Positions 27,023 through 36,516 of a stretch of DNA of 64,000 bases are shown here, piece after piece. The stretch is taken from contig JACKEJ010000006.1 in assembly GCA_020633055.1 (NCBI GenBank), forward strand, positions 62,001-126,000, read 5' to 3'. A program made the position numbers and the translations under genes. The number at the start of each line of letters is the position of its first letter. Position 1 is the first letter of the stretch. Under the pieces are notes generated by a model, which worked only from the letters and a program-made list of their open reading frames with translations, had not been told where the DNA came from and did not search any database. The DNA is from Sandaracinaceae bacterium. Lineage in GTDB: Bacteria; Myxococcota_A; Polyangia; Polyangiales; Houyiibacteriaceae.

Positions 27023-28483
27023 ATGACCACCGCGCCGACGCAGCCCTTCCCGTCCCTCAAGATCACAGCCGACGCTCTCGAGCCCCAGGGGGCCTTCGCC
27101 GAGGCCCAGGCCATGTACCTCTCGCCCGACGCGGCCACGGTGGCGCAGCTGGACGCGCTGCTGCGCGAGAAGAACGTCGGGGTGGTCGCGCACTTCTACA
27201 TGGACCCCGAGCTGCAGGGCGTGCTCGCCCGCTGCACCTGGCCGCACATCCACGTCAGCGACTCGCTCCTCATGGCGGACAGCGCCATCGCCATGGCCGA
27301 GGCGGGCGTGCGCAACGTGGTGGTCCTGGGCGTGGACTTCATGAGCGAGAACGTGCGCGCCATGCTCGACGCGGCGGGTCACCGCGACATCCCCGTCTAC
27401 CGCGTCACGGCGGAGCCCATCGGCTGCTCGCTGGCCGAGTCCGCCGAGGCCGCCGCGTACGGCGCCTACCTGACGGAGGCCAGCGCCGTGCCGCGCGCGC
27501 TGCATGTGGTCTACATCAACACCAGCCTGGTCACCAAGGCGAAGGCCCACGCGCTGGTCCCCACGCTCACGTGCACCAGCAGCAACGTGGTCCGCACCGT
27601 GCTCCAAGCGGCGGCGCAGGTGCCCGACGTGAGCGTCTTCTTCGGGCCCGACACCTACATGGGTCGCAACCTCGAGCACCTCTTCCGCTCGCTGGCAGAG
27701 ATGGACGAGGCCACCGTCGCGGCCGTGCACCCTGCCCACACGCCCGCCACGGTGCGCGCCGTGGCGGAGCGCTTTCACTACTTCGAGCAGGGCACCTGCA
27801 TCGTGCACCACATGTTCGGGCGCGAGGTGGTGGAGCAGGTGGAGCGCAGCTACCCCGACGCGTTCGTCACCGCGCACCTCGAGGTCCCCGGCGAGATGTT
27901 CGCGCTGGGGCTCGAGCGGCAGCGGCGCGGGGCGGGCGTGGTCGGCTCCACGTCCGACATCCTCGGCTTCATCACGCGCAGCCTGAAGAGCGCCGTCGCG
28001 GCGGGGTCAGGCGAGCCTCAGACCCTCCAGTTCGTCCTGGGCACCGAGGCGGGCATGATCACACCCATCGTGCGCGAGGTGCAGCAGGTGCTGCGCGACG
28101 CCCGCGCCCAAGGGGGCGCCGAGGTGGCGGCCGAGATCGTGTTCCCCGTGTCCAGCGACGCCATCGCCAAGGCTCCCGACTCGGAGCTCGCTGTGGTCCC
28201 CGGGGTCGCGGCGGGCGAAGGCTGCTCCACGGCGGGCGGATGTGCGACCTGCCCCTACATGAAGATGAACTCGCTGCGTGCCCTGCTGGCCCTCACGGAA
28301 CGTCTGGGCGGGGACGAGCCCCTCGAGCGCTACTTCCCGCGCCTGTACGCCGAGACCATCCGCGGGCGGACCACCGCGGAGCTGGGCGGTGAGCCCATCC
28401 TGCACATGCGCGCGTTCCAGCGGGCGGGCCAGCTCCCCGACGCGCTGGTGGCCGATATTCTGGGGCGAAACGCGGCTGCTTGA
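27023..28483 (+). CDS. nadA: Quinolinate synthase NadA
   Basis: 486 residues. NadA condenses iminoaspartate with dihydroxyacetone phosphate to quinolinate in NAD synthesis, using a [4Fe-4S] cluster. Family signatures: NVGVVAHFYMDPELQG (substrate-binding His/Tyr), HVSDSLLMADSAI, VVYINTSLVTKAKAHA, LTCTSSNVV (cluster Cys), FFGPDTYMGRNL, VGSTSDILGFI (second region), and the C-terminal GCATCPYMKMNSL with the last cluster cysteines. Its length is well above the ~350 of E. coli NadA, as in the long-type NadA of some phyla. No nadB or nadC is adjacent. The stop is 36 bp before the dnaJ start. Confidence 0.96.
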   Translation: MTTAPTQPFPSLKITADALEPQGAFAEAQAMYLSPDAATVAQLDALLREKNVGVVAHFYMDPELQGVLARCTWPHIHVSDSLLMADSAIAMAEAGVRNVVVLGVDFMSENVRAMLDAAGHRDIPVYRVTAEPIGCSLAESAEAAAYGAYLTEASAVPRALHVVYINTSLVTKAKAHALVPTLTCTSSNVVRTVLQAAAQVPDVSVFFGPDTYMGRNLEHLFRSLAEMDEATVAAVHPAHTPATVRAVAERFHYFEQGTCIVHHMFGREVVEQVERSYPDAFVTAHLEVPGEMFALGLERQRRGAGVVGSTSDILGFITRSLKSAVAAGSGEPQTLQFVLGTEAGMITPIVREVQQVLRDARAQGGAEVAAEIVFPVSSDAIAKAPDSELAVVPGVAAGEGCSTAGGCATCPYMKMNSLRALLALTERLGGDEPLERYFPRLYAETIRGRTTAELGGEPILHMRAFQRAGQLPDALVADILGRNAAA

Positions 28484-28507
28484 CCCACGGGGATGGCGCC
28501 TTATCTT
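28480..28507 (+). promoter_or_regulatory. Candidate sigma-70-type promoter of dnaJ
   Basis: TTGACC (28480-28485) and TATCTT (28502-28507) are separated by 16 bp, and the -10 ends 11 nt before the dnaJ ATG. The -35 overlaps the nadA stop, giving dnaJ its own promoter. No CIRCE element was seen. Confidence 0.45.
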
Positions 28508-28518
28508 GCGCGCCCCGC

Positions 28519-29601
28519 ATGTCCAAACGCGACTACTACGAAATTCTCTGCGTCGAGAGGAGCGCGGACGCGACCACGCTGAAGAAGGCGTACCGGAAGC
28601 TCGCGGTCCAGTACCACCCCGATCGCAACCCCGACGACCCCTCCGCCGAGGAGAAGTTCAAGGAGGCCAGCGAGGCCTACGCGGTGCTGAACGACGCCGA
28701 GAAGCGGGCCATCTACGACCGCTTCGGCCACGCCGGGCTCGAGGGGCGCGGACCGGGTGGTGGCGCCGGCTTCCAGGACATGGGCGACATCTTCAGCTCG
28801 TTCCAGGACATCTTCGGCGACCTGTTCGGTGGCGGAGGGGGCGGCTTTGGGTTCGGCGGGCGGCGCCAGAACCCCAACGGCGCAGCGCGCGGGGCCGACC
28901 TACGCACCGAGATCGCGCTCACCCTGGAGGAGGCGGCCTTCGGCGTGCAGCGCGAGCTGGAGCTGCGGCACCCCACGCCGTGCAACGCGTGCGACGGTCG
29001 CGGCGGCGAGGTGGCGACGTGCACCGCGTGCGGCGGTCGCGGGCAGGTGGGGCAGAAGCGCGGCGCGTTCGTGTTCTCCAGCACCTGCCCGACCTGTCGC
29101 GGCACCGGCGCGAAGGTGGTGAAGGCCTGCGAGAAGTGCAACGGGCGCGGCGAGGAGGACCTCGAGCGCAAGGTGCGGGTGTCCATCCCGGCGGGTGTGG
29201 ACACGGGGCAGACCCTGCGCCTCACGAACCAGGGGCAGGCCGGGACGCGTGGCGGGCCGGCCGGGCACCTGCACGTCACCGTGGTGGTCCAGCCGCACGA
29301 GCGCTTCCAGCGCGACGGCTACGACCTGGTGCACGAGCTGCACCTGTCGTTCCCGGAGGCGGCGCTCGGCACCGAGGTGGAGGTGCCGGCGCTGAAGACG
29401 GGCGACCCCCCTGTGAAGGTCAAGATCCCGAAGGGCACGCAGCCCGGCGACGCCCGCGTGGTGCGCGGCGCCGGGATCCCGCGTCTCGACGGACGCGGTC
29501 GCGGTGACCTGGTGAACGTGATTCAGGTCGACGTGCCCAAGGAGCTGTCGAGCAAGGCCAAGAAGCTCATCGAAGAGCTGGGTCGCGCGCTCGGCGAGTG
29601 A
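28519..29601 (+). CDS. dnaJ: Molecular chaperone DnaJ
   Basis: 360 residues, the full type I Hsp40. J domain with HPD (KRDYYEILCVERSADATTLK; VQYHPDRNP), Gly/Phe-rich linker (FGDLFGGGGGGFGFGGRR), and the zinc-binding region with four CxxCxGxG repeats: CNACDGRG, CTACGGRG, CPTCRGTG, CEKCNGRG. The C-terminal substrate-binding domains follow (VRVSIPAGVDTGQTLRL, LHLSFPEAALGTEVEVPAL). DnaJ delivers clients to DnaK and stimulates its ATPase. The ATG at 28519 (MSKRDYYEIL) matches the family start; the frame is open 13 codons further upstream. No dnaK or grpE is adjacent, so this may be one of several dnaJ copies. Confidence 0.96.
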   Translation: MSKRDYYEILCVERSADATTLKKAYRKLAVQYHPDRNPDDPSAEEKFKEASEAYAVLNDAEKRAIYDRFGHAGLEGRGPGGGAGFQDMGDIFSSFQDIFGDLFGGGGGGFGFGGRRQNPNGAARGADLRTEIALTLEEAAFGVQRELELRHPTPCNACDGRGGEVATCTACGGRGQVGQKRGAFVFSSTCPTCRGTGAKVVKACEKCNGRGEEDLERKVRVSIPAGVDTGQTLRLTNQGQAGTRGGPAGHLHVTVVVQPHERFQRDGYDLVHELHLSFPEAALGTEVEVPALKTGDPPVKVKIPKGTQPGDARVVRGAGIPRLDGRGRGDLVNVIQVDVPKELSSKAKKLIEELGRALGE

Positions 29602-29613
29602 CCCCGTAGGGCC

Positions 29614-32001
29614 TCAGCCTGGCGGCGGGATGGTGTCCGGCACGCTCGGCAGGCGGCCCGTCTCGAGCCAGCTGTACACCCCGTACGACTGCAACACGCG
29701 GCGCGTGTAGCGGCGTGTCTCGTCGTACGGGATCTCCTCCACGAACAGGTCGAACGCGTAGCCGTCCTCGCGCTGCCGCTCGCGTAGCCAGCGGTCGAGC
29801 GCGCCCTGGCCCGCGTTGTAGGCTGCGGGCACGACCGCGACGTTGGTCGGGTAGCGGTCGAACAAGAAGCGCATGAAGTGCGTCCCGATGCGGAGGTTGG
29901 TCTCGGGGTCGCGCAGCGTGCTGGCGTTCACGGTCAACCCCAGCGGGGCTCCGAAGCGTCGCGCCGTGGGGAGGATCACCTGCACGAGCCCGTAGGCGTT
30001 GGCCCAGCTGACCGCGCCAGGGTTGAACGAGCTCTCTTCTCGCGCGATGGCGCGCACGAACGCCGCAGGCAGCTCTTCGCGGGCCGCCGTCTCCTCGATG
30101 AGCGGTGAGAACGCCGCTGGATAGGCGAGGCGCCAGAGCGCGCGACCGCGACCGACCGGGAGCGTGCGACGCAAGGCGTCGGCGTGGTCGCGGATGAGCT
30201 GCATCGCTCCCGTCCTGTCGCCGGTCCGCTCGTAGAGCGCCGCGGTGACCCACAGGAGCTCGTTTTCAGGCCCGCCGTGCACCGCGCTCAGCGCCTCGAG
30301 CGCCCACCGCGCGCGCGATGCATCGCCCACGCGGAAGAGGGACACTGCCGCGCGGAACCCGTCGGAGTGGTGCAGCGGTCGGTCCGGGAAGCGCAGCGCG
30401 GGTTCGGCTCCGGTGTGTCGGAGCGGCGCGAGCGCGGCCTCGAGCGCCTCGGCGGAGACCGCGTTCAGGCGAGACGCCGACAGCTGAGCGTGGTAGCTCA
30501 GGGGCCACTCGCGGATCACGCGCGTGTACATGGCGACCGCCTCGGGGAGCTGCTGGAGATCTTGGAGAGTACGCGCCATCCAGTAGGCGCTGCGCCCCTC
30601 CATCCCCTCGCTGTCCGCGGCGCCGAGAGGGCCGCTCAGCGCGGCCTCGAGGTGCCGTCGTGCGCCAGCCCAGTCGGAGCGTCGGCGAGCCTCGAGCGCT
30701 AGCTCGACCAGGGCGCGTTCGCGCATGTCGCCGGTGGGGTAGCGCGTGGGCAGCTCTCCCATGCGCGCGCGGAACGCCTCGGCGTTGCCACGGTCGAGCT
30801 CCAACATCGCGGAGCGATAGCGCGCGTCATCGGCCAAGCGGTGCGTGGGCGCCTGCCGCTCCAGCGCATCGAACTGCGCGATGGCTGCGTCCGCGTCGCT
30901 CAGCGAGGCGTATCCCCGCCCGGCGTCATAGCGGCCCCAGGCGACCTGCTCCAGATCGCTGCAGTGCTCGCCCACCCACGAGAGGTGGCCCACCGCGGCG
31001 CGACGATCACGCTGACGGAGCAGCGCCCGCCCCGCTTCGAGCTTGGCCTCGCAGCGCACCGCGCCTTCGCTACCGGGTTCGGCGGCGATGCGTGCGTACT
31101 GCTCGGCTGCGAGCTCGAAGCGCAGCGCGCGCGCGTGCGCCGCCGCTTCCTGGAGGCGGAGGGGCAGGGCCGTGGTCCGCAGCGCGTCGCGCTCGGCGGC
31201 AGTCAGGGCGTCTGCCGGGAGGCCGTCGATCAGGCTCTCGACGCGCGCGAGGCAGGATGTCGCGAGCGGCGTGCCAGCCGACCGTGTGGCCACGCGTCGC
31301 AGCACCGCGATGGCCTCCGTCACGTCGGCGACGCTGCCGCGCGCCGCGAGCAGGCTGACGAGCGGCATGCCCGCGCTGACGGCAGCGACGTCGTCCGGTG
31401 TGGCGGCCACGATCGCGCGGTAGCGAGCGATGGCGTCGTCGCGGCGACCCACCGCGGTGAGCGCGCGCGCCTCGGTCATCTGCGCGGTCCACGAACCACC
31501 CCACGGCCCCGTCAATGTCGCGGCCAGCTCCGCCGCGCGGGCAGGGGCGCTCGCCAGCAGGCTCTCGGCTAGCTGCAGCCGCGCGTACGGGGAGAGCGGG
31601 TGCCCAGCGTCCGAGAGCCACGTGAGGTGGGCGGTGCGCGCGAGCACATCTCCGCTCTGCTCGGCCACCACCGCCGCGAGCCAGTGCAGCTCGGCCAAAT
31701 CGTCTGGGGCGGCGGCTGCTGCCAGTGCGGCATCCACGAGCGTCCGCGCGGCCTCGTGGTCGCCACGCGCGAGCGCGCCGCGCACCATGCCCACCGCCGA
31801 CGTCGGTGTCGGCACCGCCGCCGCTGGCGAGAACCCGTGCCCCGCGCGCTCCGGCGCTGGCGTGGCCGACTGCGACGCGGCCTGCGGGAGCACGTCCGCC
31901 GGGGGTTCCGCCAGGGACGGGAGAGGAGCGCTCACGCCCAGGGAGAGGGCGGCGGTGAGCCAAGAGAGCCCTATGAGCGTGCGGCGTGCCCGAGAAGCCA
32001 T
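29614..32001 (-). CDS. Soluble-type lytic transglycosylase (Slt70-like)
   Basis: 795 residues with a Sec signal peptide (TLIGLSWLTAALSLGVSAPL, cleavage after SLA). A ~550-residue helical superhelix of TPR-like units follows (ARYDAGRGYASLSDADAAIA, YPTGDMRERALVELALEARR). The catalytic SLT domain at the C-terminus carries the Glu motif EESSFNPGAVSWANAYGLVQ, then ILPTARRF, AYNAGQGALDRWL and the closing Tyr motif TRRYTRRVLQSYGVY. It cleaves the MurNAc-GlcNAc bond of peptidoglycan to give anhydro ends during wall turnover. The usual AxGLMQ is AYGLVQ here, a conservative change. Convergent with dnaJ, 12 bp apart, and divergent from the propeller-lipoprotein operon. Confidence 0.95.
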   Translation of the reverse strand: MASRARRTLIGLSWLTAALSLGVSAPLPSLAEPPADVLPQAASQSATPAPERAGHGFSPAAAVPTPTSAVGMVRGALARGDHEAARTLVDAALAAAAAPDDLAELHWLAAVVAEQSGDVLARTAHLTWLSDAGHPLSPYARLQLAESLLASAPARAAELAATLTGPWGGSWTAQMTEARALTAVGRRDDAIARYRAIVAATPDDVAAVSAGMPLVSLLAARGSVADVTEAIAVLRRVATRSAGTPLATSCLARVESLIDGLPADALTAAERDALRTTALPLRLQEAAAHARALRFELAAEQYARIAAEPGSEGAVRCEAKLEAGRALLRQRDRRAAVGHLSWVGEHCSDLEQVAWGRYDAGRGYASLSDADAAIAQFDALERQAPTHRLADDARYRSAMLELDRGNAEAFRARMGELPTRYPTGDMRERALVELALEARRRSDWAGARRHLEAALSGPLGAADSEGMEGRSAYWMARTLQDLQQLPEAVAMYTRVIREWPLSYHAQLSASRLNAVSAEALEAALAPLRHTGAEPALRFPDRPLHHSDGFRAAVSLFRVGDASRARWALEALSAVHGGPENELLWVTAALYERTGDRTGAMQLIRDHADALRRTLPVGRGRALWRLAYPAAFSPLIEETAAREELPAAFVRAIAREESSFNPGAVSWANAYGLVQVILPTARRFGAPLGLTVNASTLRDPETNLRIGTHFMRFLFDRYPTNVAVVPAAYNAGQGALDRWLRERQREDGYAFDLFVEEIPYDETRRYTRRVLQSYGVYSWLETGRLPSVPDTIPPPG

Positions 32002-32086
32002 GCCAAAAAGCTAGTCGAGCGGCGAAAAAGAGCAAAAACTCGGCTCATCCTGGCCTCACTCCGGTCGCCTCGGTACCCTGCGCCCC

Positions 32087-33163
32087 GTGCCATCCTCCAT
32101 CCACCCCCTGGGCGCCGTCGTGCGCTCTCCTCGCTCGGCCCTCGGGACGCGCGCACGCTCGCCGTGGGCCGATGGACGTGGCGTGGCGTGGGTCTTCGGC
32201 TGCGTCATGCTCGCGCTTGGCTGCGGTGGCCCTTCGCGCGCCGCCGGTTGGGAGCTCGAGCGCGAGAGCGAGGGCTTTGGTTGGTGGCTGAGCGCCTGGG
32301 CGCCGCCCGGCGGCCCCCGCTACCTGGTAGGCGGCACGAACCAGCGCGGGCGGATCGTGTCCGACGCGACCGGGGTGCTGGCCGAGGTCGTGGGCGTCCC
32401 GGAGGGGCCGCTGCTCAACTGGGTCTTCGGCTGGACCGCGGACGACCTGTTCGTCGTGGGCAACAGCGGTACGGTGCTGCACTTCGACGGCGACACGTGG
32501 GAGCGCAACGACACTCCCACGACGGAGGCTCTCTGGGGTGTTTGGGGTGCCGCGCCCGACGATGTCTGGGCGGTTGGGGGCGCGGGCCGTGCGGGCTCCA
32601 CGCCCGTGCTCTTGCACTATGACGGGCTCTCGTGGCGATCGGTGGATCCGCCAACCTTCGGACGTCCCGGTGTGACCGCGCTCTACAAGGTCTGGGGGAC
32701 CGCCGCCGACAACGTCTACGCCGTCGGCCGAGCAGGGGTCATCCTCCACTACGATGGCGACACCTGGTCGGAGGAGACCTCCGGCACCGGGGACGACCTG
32801 ATCGCCCTCCATGGGTCAGGCCCCGACGAGATCGTCGTGGTCGGCGGCCGCTCGAACGGGCGCGTGGTGATCTGGGATGGCAGCACCTGGCGCAGCGAGT
32901 CGTTGGCGCCCCTGCCCGGACTGAACGGGGTGTTCATGCGCACGGCGGGCGTCGCGCACCTCGTGGGTGTGGAGGGCACCATCGCGCGGCTCGATCTCGT
33001 GAACCTCGTGTTCCGTGAAGAGGTGCCCGCGACGCGACTCGACTTCCATGCCGTGTTCGGTGACGACTCGGGCGTGCTGACGGCGGTCGGCGGCAACTTC
33101 AGCGAGGCGCCAGGCGCCGAGCAGGGGGTGTCGTTCGTCCGCGCCCTGGCGAGGGACGAATGA
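32087..33163 (+). CDS. Propeller-type lipoprotein with VWG repeats
   Basis: 358 residues starting at a GTG with TACCCT 7 nt before it. A signal peptide ends in VMLALGC. The rest consists of ~45-residue beta-propeller-like repeats of the kind common in myxobacterial surface proteins: WVFGWTADDLFVVGNSGTVL, GVWGAAPDDVWAVGGAG, KVWGTAADNVYAVGRAGVIL, each followed by H-[FY]-D-G-[DL]-[TS]-W. The last repeats diverge. First gene of a tight operon (stop overlaps the next start as ATGA) with a multihaem oxidoreductase, DUF192 protein and Cys-rich lipoprotein. Probably a binding scaffold at the outer membrane. No enzymatic motif seen. Confidence 0.85.
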   Translation: MPSSIHPLGAVVRSPRSALGTRARSPWADGRGVAWVFGCVMLALGCGGPSRAAGWELERESEGFGWWLSAWAPPGGPRYLVGGTNQRGRIVSDATGVLAEVVGVPEGPLLNWVFGWTADDLFVVGNSGTVLHFDGDTWERNDTPTTEALWGVWGAAPDDVWAVGGAGRAGSTPVLLHYDGLSWRSVDPPTFGRPGVTALYKVWGTAADNVYAVGRAGVILHYDGDTWSEETSGTGDDLIALHGSGPDEIVVVGGRSNGRVVIWDGSTWRSESLAPLPGLNGVFMRTAGVAHLVGVEGTIARLDLVNLVFREEVPATRLDFHAVFGDDSGVLTAVGGNFSEAPGAEQGVSFVRALARDE

Positions 33164-35502
33164 GCATCGAACGCGGCAGTGTCCGGCGCACGACCCTCGC
33201 ATGCGCGCTGGCCTGCGTCGCGTCCATCGGTGCCGGATGTGGGGGCGACGCCGCACCCGTTGCCCCAGGGATCTTCGCGCCGCTCGGAGAGGTCATGCCG
33301 CGCGCGACGGAAGAGCAACGGGCCACGTTCGCGCGTGGCCGGGCGCTGGCCCTCCGCCCCTTCGCCGTCTCGGACGGGCTCGGCCCACCTTTCAACGTCT
33401 CCTTTTGCCTCGGCTGTCACGAGAAGCCCGTGTTCGGAGGCGCTGCCGGGCACTACCGCGACTTCCTGCTCGTCGCGTTTCGCGACACCGACGGTGCGTA
33501 CGTGCCGCGCGGGGTGAACGGCGTTCAGGTGCAGTTCCTGACCAGCCTGCGTGGGCGTGTGGCCGAGGAGCCCTTCGTCAATGTCACCGCGACCCGCAAC
33601 CCGATCCCGTTCTTCGGGGTGGGCGCGCTGGCCGAGATCACCGACGAGGAGATCTTGAGCCGCGCCGACCCGGACGATCGCGACGGTGATGGTATCAGCG
33701 GCCGCGCGAATTTCGACCGGGGCTTCGTCGGACGCTTCGGTCGAAAGTCGCAGACGGTGTCCATCGAGGGCTTCATCCGCGGCCCCCTCTTCAATCACCT
33801 GGGCATCACCAGCGTGCCGCTCACCAACGAGGCTCGCCAGCGCCTGCCGCTGCCCTCGGGCGTCACCACAGCCGACGCGCCGTTGCGTCTGGGTTCCTCG
33901 GTAGCTGGTGCTCAGGCCGCCCAGGCCGCGGCGCCGGACGAGCCGAACTTCGACGCCGATGCCGTCCCGGATCCCGAGCTGTCCCCCGAGGAGCTGTTCG
34001 ACATCGTCGCGTTCACGATGTTGCTCGCCGCCCCCGAGCCCGACGCTCCGACCGTCGCGTCCGAGCGCGGCGAGCGCCACTTCCACGCGCTGGCGTGCGC
34101 CACCTGCCACACCCCCGCGCTGCGCGGACCCCACGGGCTCGTCCCCGCCTACAGCGACCTGCTGCTGCACGACATGGGGCCCGAGTTGGCGGACGGTATC
34201 CAACAGGCGCTCGCGACCGGCTCCGAATTCCGCACCCAACCGCTGTGGGGCGTGGTGGCGGTGGCCCCCTACCTGCACGACGGGCGCGCATCCACGTTGG
34301 ACGAAGCGATCCGCGCCCACGGCGGTGAGGCTCAGGCCGCGCGCGAGGCCTACGAAGCGCTGTCGAGCGATGAGCGGGACGACGTGATCGCGTTCTTGTC
34401 TTCGCTCGGCGGGGCGCGCGAACACACGGACGGACTCCTGCCCGCAGGTGCGCCGCTGGTCGCCGGTGGCCAGCTGGGCGCGCCGCGTCCCGGGCTCGGC
34501 GCCGCCGAGCTCGAGCAGTTCACCCGCGGTCGCGCCGTATTCGATCGGGACATGACGCGGGCGGTGGGCCTCGGTCCACGGTTCAACGGTGACTCCTGCC
34601 GCGCGTGTCACTTCCAGCCCGCCATCGGGGGCGCGGGGCCGCTGGACGTCGACGTCATCCGCAACGGGCAGCTGGTGATGGACGTGTTCACGGCGCCCGC
34701 AGGCGGCACGATCCTCCACCGCCACGACGTGAGCGGCGAGCGGCCGGCGCCCGAGCCCGGCAGCAATTTCTTCGAGCCGCGGCAGACACCATCGCTCTTC
34801 GGGCTGGGTCTGGTCGACCGCATCCCCGAGGCCACGCTGCAGGCGCTGGCCGACCCGGACGACGCCGACATGGACGGCATCTCGGGCCGCGCTCACGTGT
34901 TGCCTGACGGTCGGGTGGGACGTTTCGGGTGGAAGGCCCAAGTGCCCAGCCTGGCAGAGTTCGCGCGCGACGCGCTCAGCGCCGAGGTGGGCATCACCTT
35001 GCCACCGCAGGCGGGCGCCACGTTCGGGGCGCTCTCGGATGGGGACGCCTTCCCCGACCCCGAGATCTCCGTGGACGACATCGAGGATCTGGTGGCCTTC
35101 ATGGTCGGGCTCGACGCCCCGGCGCGCGGCTCCCGTGACGCGCCCACGGAGGCGCTCGGTGAGTCCTTGTTCGGCGCCGCCGGCTGCGCCGCCTGCCACG
35201 TTCCGTCCCTCACCAACGCGGACGGAGTGGACGTGCGCGCCTACTCCGACTTCCTGTTGCATGACGTGGCGTCCCCGCTCTCGGGGGGCATCGTGGACGG
35301 TGACGCCACTACGCACGAGTTCCGTACCGCGCCGCTGTGGGGGCTGTCTCACAGCGCGCCCTACATGCACCACGGGCGAGCCGAGACGGTGCGCGAGGCC
35401 ATCGGCGCCCACTCCGGAGAGGCCGAGCCCGCCCGACTCGCCTTCGAGGCCCTCACAGAGGGCGACCAGGCCGCGCTGCTCGCCTTCCTCGCCGCCTTGT
35501 GA
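33160..35502 (+). CDS. Duplicated DUF1111 (di-haem oxidoreductase-like) lipoprotein, four CxxCH sites
   Basis: 780 residues. Signal and lipobox: LACALACVASIGAGC. Two homologous halves each resemble DUF1111/thiol-oxidoreductase-like proteins. The first has FARGRALALRPFAVSDGLG, CLGCHEKPVFGG, PDDRDGDGISGRANF, GRFGRKSQTV, CATCHTPA and LLHDMGPELADG. The second has FTRGRAVFDRDMTRAVGLG, CRACHFQPAIGG, PDDADMDGISGRAHV, GRFGWKAQVPS, CAACHVPS and LLHDVASPLSGG. That gives four CxxCH haem-c attachment sites, so it is an exported multihaem redox protein. The C-terminal APYMHHGRAETVREAI motif repeats the first half's APYLHDGRASTLDEAI. Substrate unknown; some relatives associate with cytochrome c peroxidases. 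Confidence 0.9.
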   Translation: MSIERGSVRRTTLACALACVASIGAGCGGDAAPVAPGIFAPLGEVMPRATEEQRATFARGRALALRPFAVSDGLGPPFNVSFCLGCHEKPVFGGAAGHYRDFLLVAFRDTDGAYVPRGVNGVQVQFLTSLRGRVAEEPFVNVTATRNPIPFFGVGALAEITDEEILSRADPDDRDGDGISGRANFDRGFVGRFGRKSQTVSIEGFIRGPLFNHLGITSVPLTNEARQRLPLPSGVTTADAPLRLGSSVAGAQAAQAAAPDEPNFDADAVPDPELSPEELFDIVAFTMLLAAPEPDAPTVASERGERHFHALACATCHTPALRGPHGLVPAYSDLLLHDMGPELADGIQQALATGSEFRTQPLWGVVAVAPYLHDGRASTLDEAIRAHGGEAQAAREAYEALSSDERDDVIAFLSSLGGAREHTDGLLPAGAPLVAGGQLGAPRPGLGAAELEQFTRGRAVFDRDMTRAVGLGPRFNGDSCRACHFQPAIGGAGPLDVDVIRNGQLVMDVFTAPAGGTILHRHDVSGERPAPEPGSNFFEPRQTPSLFGLGLVDRIPEATLQALADPDDADMDGISGRAHVLPDGRVGRFGWKAQVPSLAEFARDALSAEVGITLPPQAGATFGALSDGDAFPDPEISVDDIEDLVAFMVGLDAPARGSRDAPTEALGESLFGAAGCAACHVPSLTNADGVDVRAYSDFLLHDVASPLSGGIVDGDATTHEFRTAPLWGLSHSAPYMHHGRAETVREAIGAHSGEAEPARLAFEALTEGDQAALLAFLAAL

Positions 35503-35927
35503 TGGCCAGGCTCCTCGGCGCATGCGTGGCGGGTGTCGGCGTGTTGCTCATGGGGTGCGAGGGCATGCCGGCCGTGACGATCCACGGGCCCGACGAGACC
35601 CTTCGGCTGCGCGCGCACGTGCTGGTGGCCGAGACGGCCGACGAGCGCCGCATGGGCCTCGTCGGTCGCCGCGAGATGGCCGAAGGGGAAGGGCTCCTGC
35701 TGCTCTTTCCCTTGGAGGGCGAGGTGTGCATCACCAACGCGGAGGTCGTCTTCCCCATCGACGCCGTGTTTGCGGACGCGCTCGGCCGGGTCGTCGCGGT
35801 CGAGCGCTCCATCGCCGCGGGGGATCCGTCACTGCGCTGCCACGCACCCGTCCTCACGGTGCTCGAGCTGACGAGCGGGGCGGCCCTTTCGGTGCAGCCC
35901 CACGACGTGCTAGAGCGTCGGCCATGA
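35502..35927 (+). CDS. DUF192 lipoprotein
   Basis: 141 residues; the ATG shares one base with the preceding stop. Lipoprotein signal ACVAGVGVLLMGC. The mature part is a standard DUF192 domain: VLVAETADERRMGLVGRREM, GLLLLFPLEGEVCITNAEV, VFPIDAVFADALGRVVAVER, VLELTSGAALS. DUF192 proteins are small exported beta-barrel-like proteins of unknown function; a Cys replaces the usual Phe/Trp in 'FWMKNT' (here EVCITNAEV). Part of the propeller/DUF1111 operon. Confidence 0.92.
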   Translation: MARLLGACVAGVGVLLMGCEGMPAVTIHGPDETLRLRAHVLVAETADERRMGLVGRREMAEGEGLLLLFPLEGEVCITNAEVVFPIDAVFADALGRVVAVERSIAAGDPSLRCHAPVLTVLELTSGAALSVQPHDVLERRP

Positions 35928-36457
35928 TGAAGCACCCCGCGCGGCGTGACCGACCCCTCGACCGCTCTCCGCACGCGGTTCCAGCTGGCGCGCTCTGCCG
36001 CGTAGCGTTGGCGGCGTTGGCGCTGTGCCTGTTCGCCTGCGGCAAGTCCGACGGGAACTTCTCCCCGTGTGTGGCGTCGCCCGACTGCAGCGGTGGGCGT
36101 CAGTGCTTCACGCTCAACAGCGGCGCGGGCGTGTGCCTTGGGACGTGCGCGGCAGAGCAAGCGCTGTGCGACGGCGGCGAGGCGTGCGTCCCCCCGACCG
36201 CTGCCGACGGCGACTGGGTCTGCCTGCCTGGGGGGAACGTGGCCATCGGGGGGGCGTGCAACCGCAGCGTGGACTGTGACCTGGGTGGCGTCTGCGTCAC
36301 CGACGCCACGATCACCGTGTGTCGGCGGGCGTGCGACCCGCGTGCGCCCATCTGCGCCGCCGGGACGCAGTGCAGTGCGTGGAGCGACACCCGCGGCTAC
36401 TGCGCGCAGATCCCCGTGGCCCCCGACATGGGCACGACGGCCGTGGACGGCGGTTGA
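35924..36457 (+). CDS. Cys-rich lipoprotein
   Basis: 177 residues; the start overlaps the DUF192 stop (ATGA), with a second ATG one codon on. The signal peptide ends VALAALALCLFAC. The mature protein has ~16 cysteines in C-x(4-10)-C spacing (CVASPDCSGGRQCFTLN, GVCLGTCAAEQALCDGGEAC, RACDPRAPICAAGTQCSAW), a disulfide-rich layout seen in many myxobacterial surface lipoproteins. It ends with a short Asp/Thr tail. No enzyme family recognised. Last gene of the operon, so probably a periplasmic or surface partner of the multihaem protein. Confidence 0.85.
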   Translation: MMKHPARRDRPLDRSPHAVPAGALCRVALAALALCLFACGKSDGNFSPCVASPDCSGGRQCFTLNSGAGVCLGTCAAEQALCDGGEACVPPTAADGDWVCLPGGNVAIGGACNRSVDCDLGGVCVTDATITVCRRACDPRAPICAAGTQCSAWSDTRGYCAQIPVAPDMGTTAVDGG

Positions 36458-36516
36458 GCGCGAGGGACGAAAGAAGTCCTTCCCCTCGACTCCCCGTTTT
36501 CACTATCATCCTCCGC

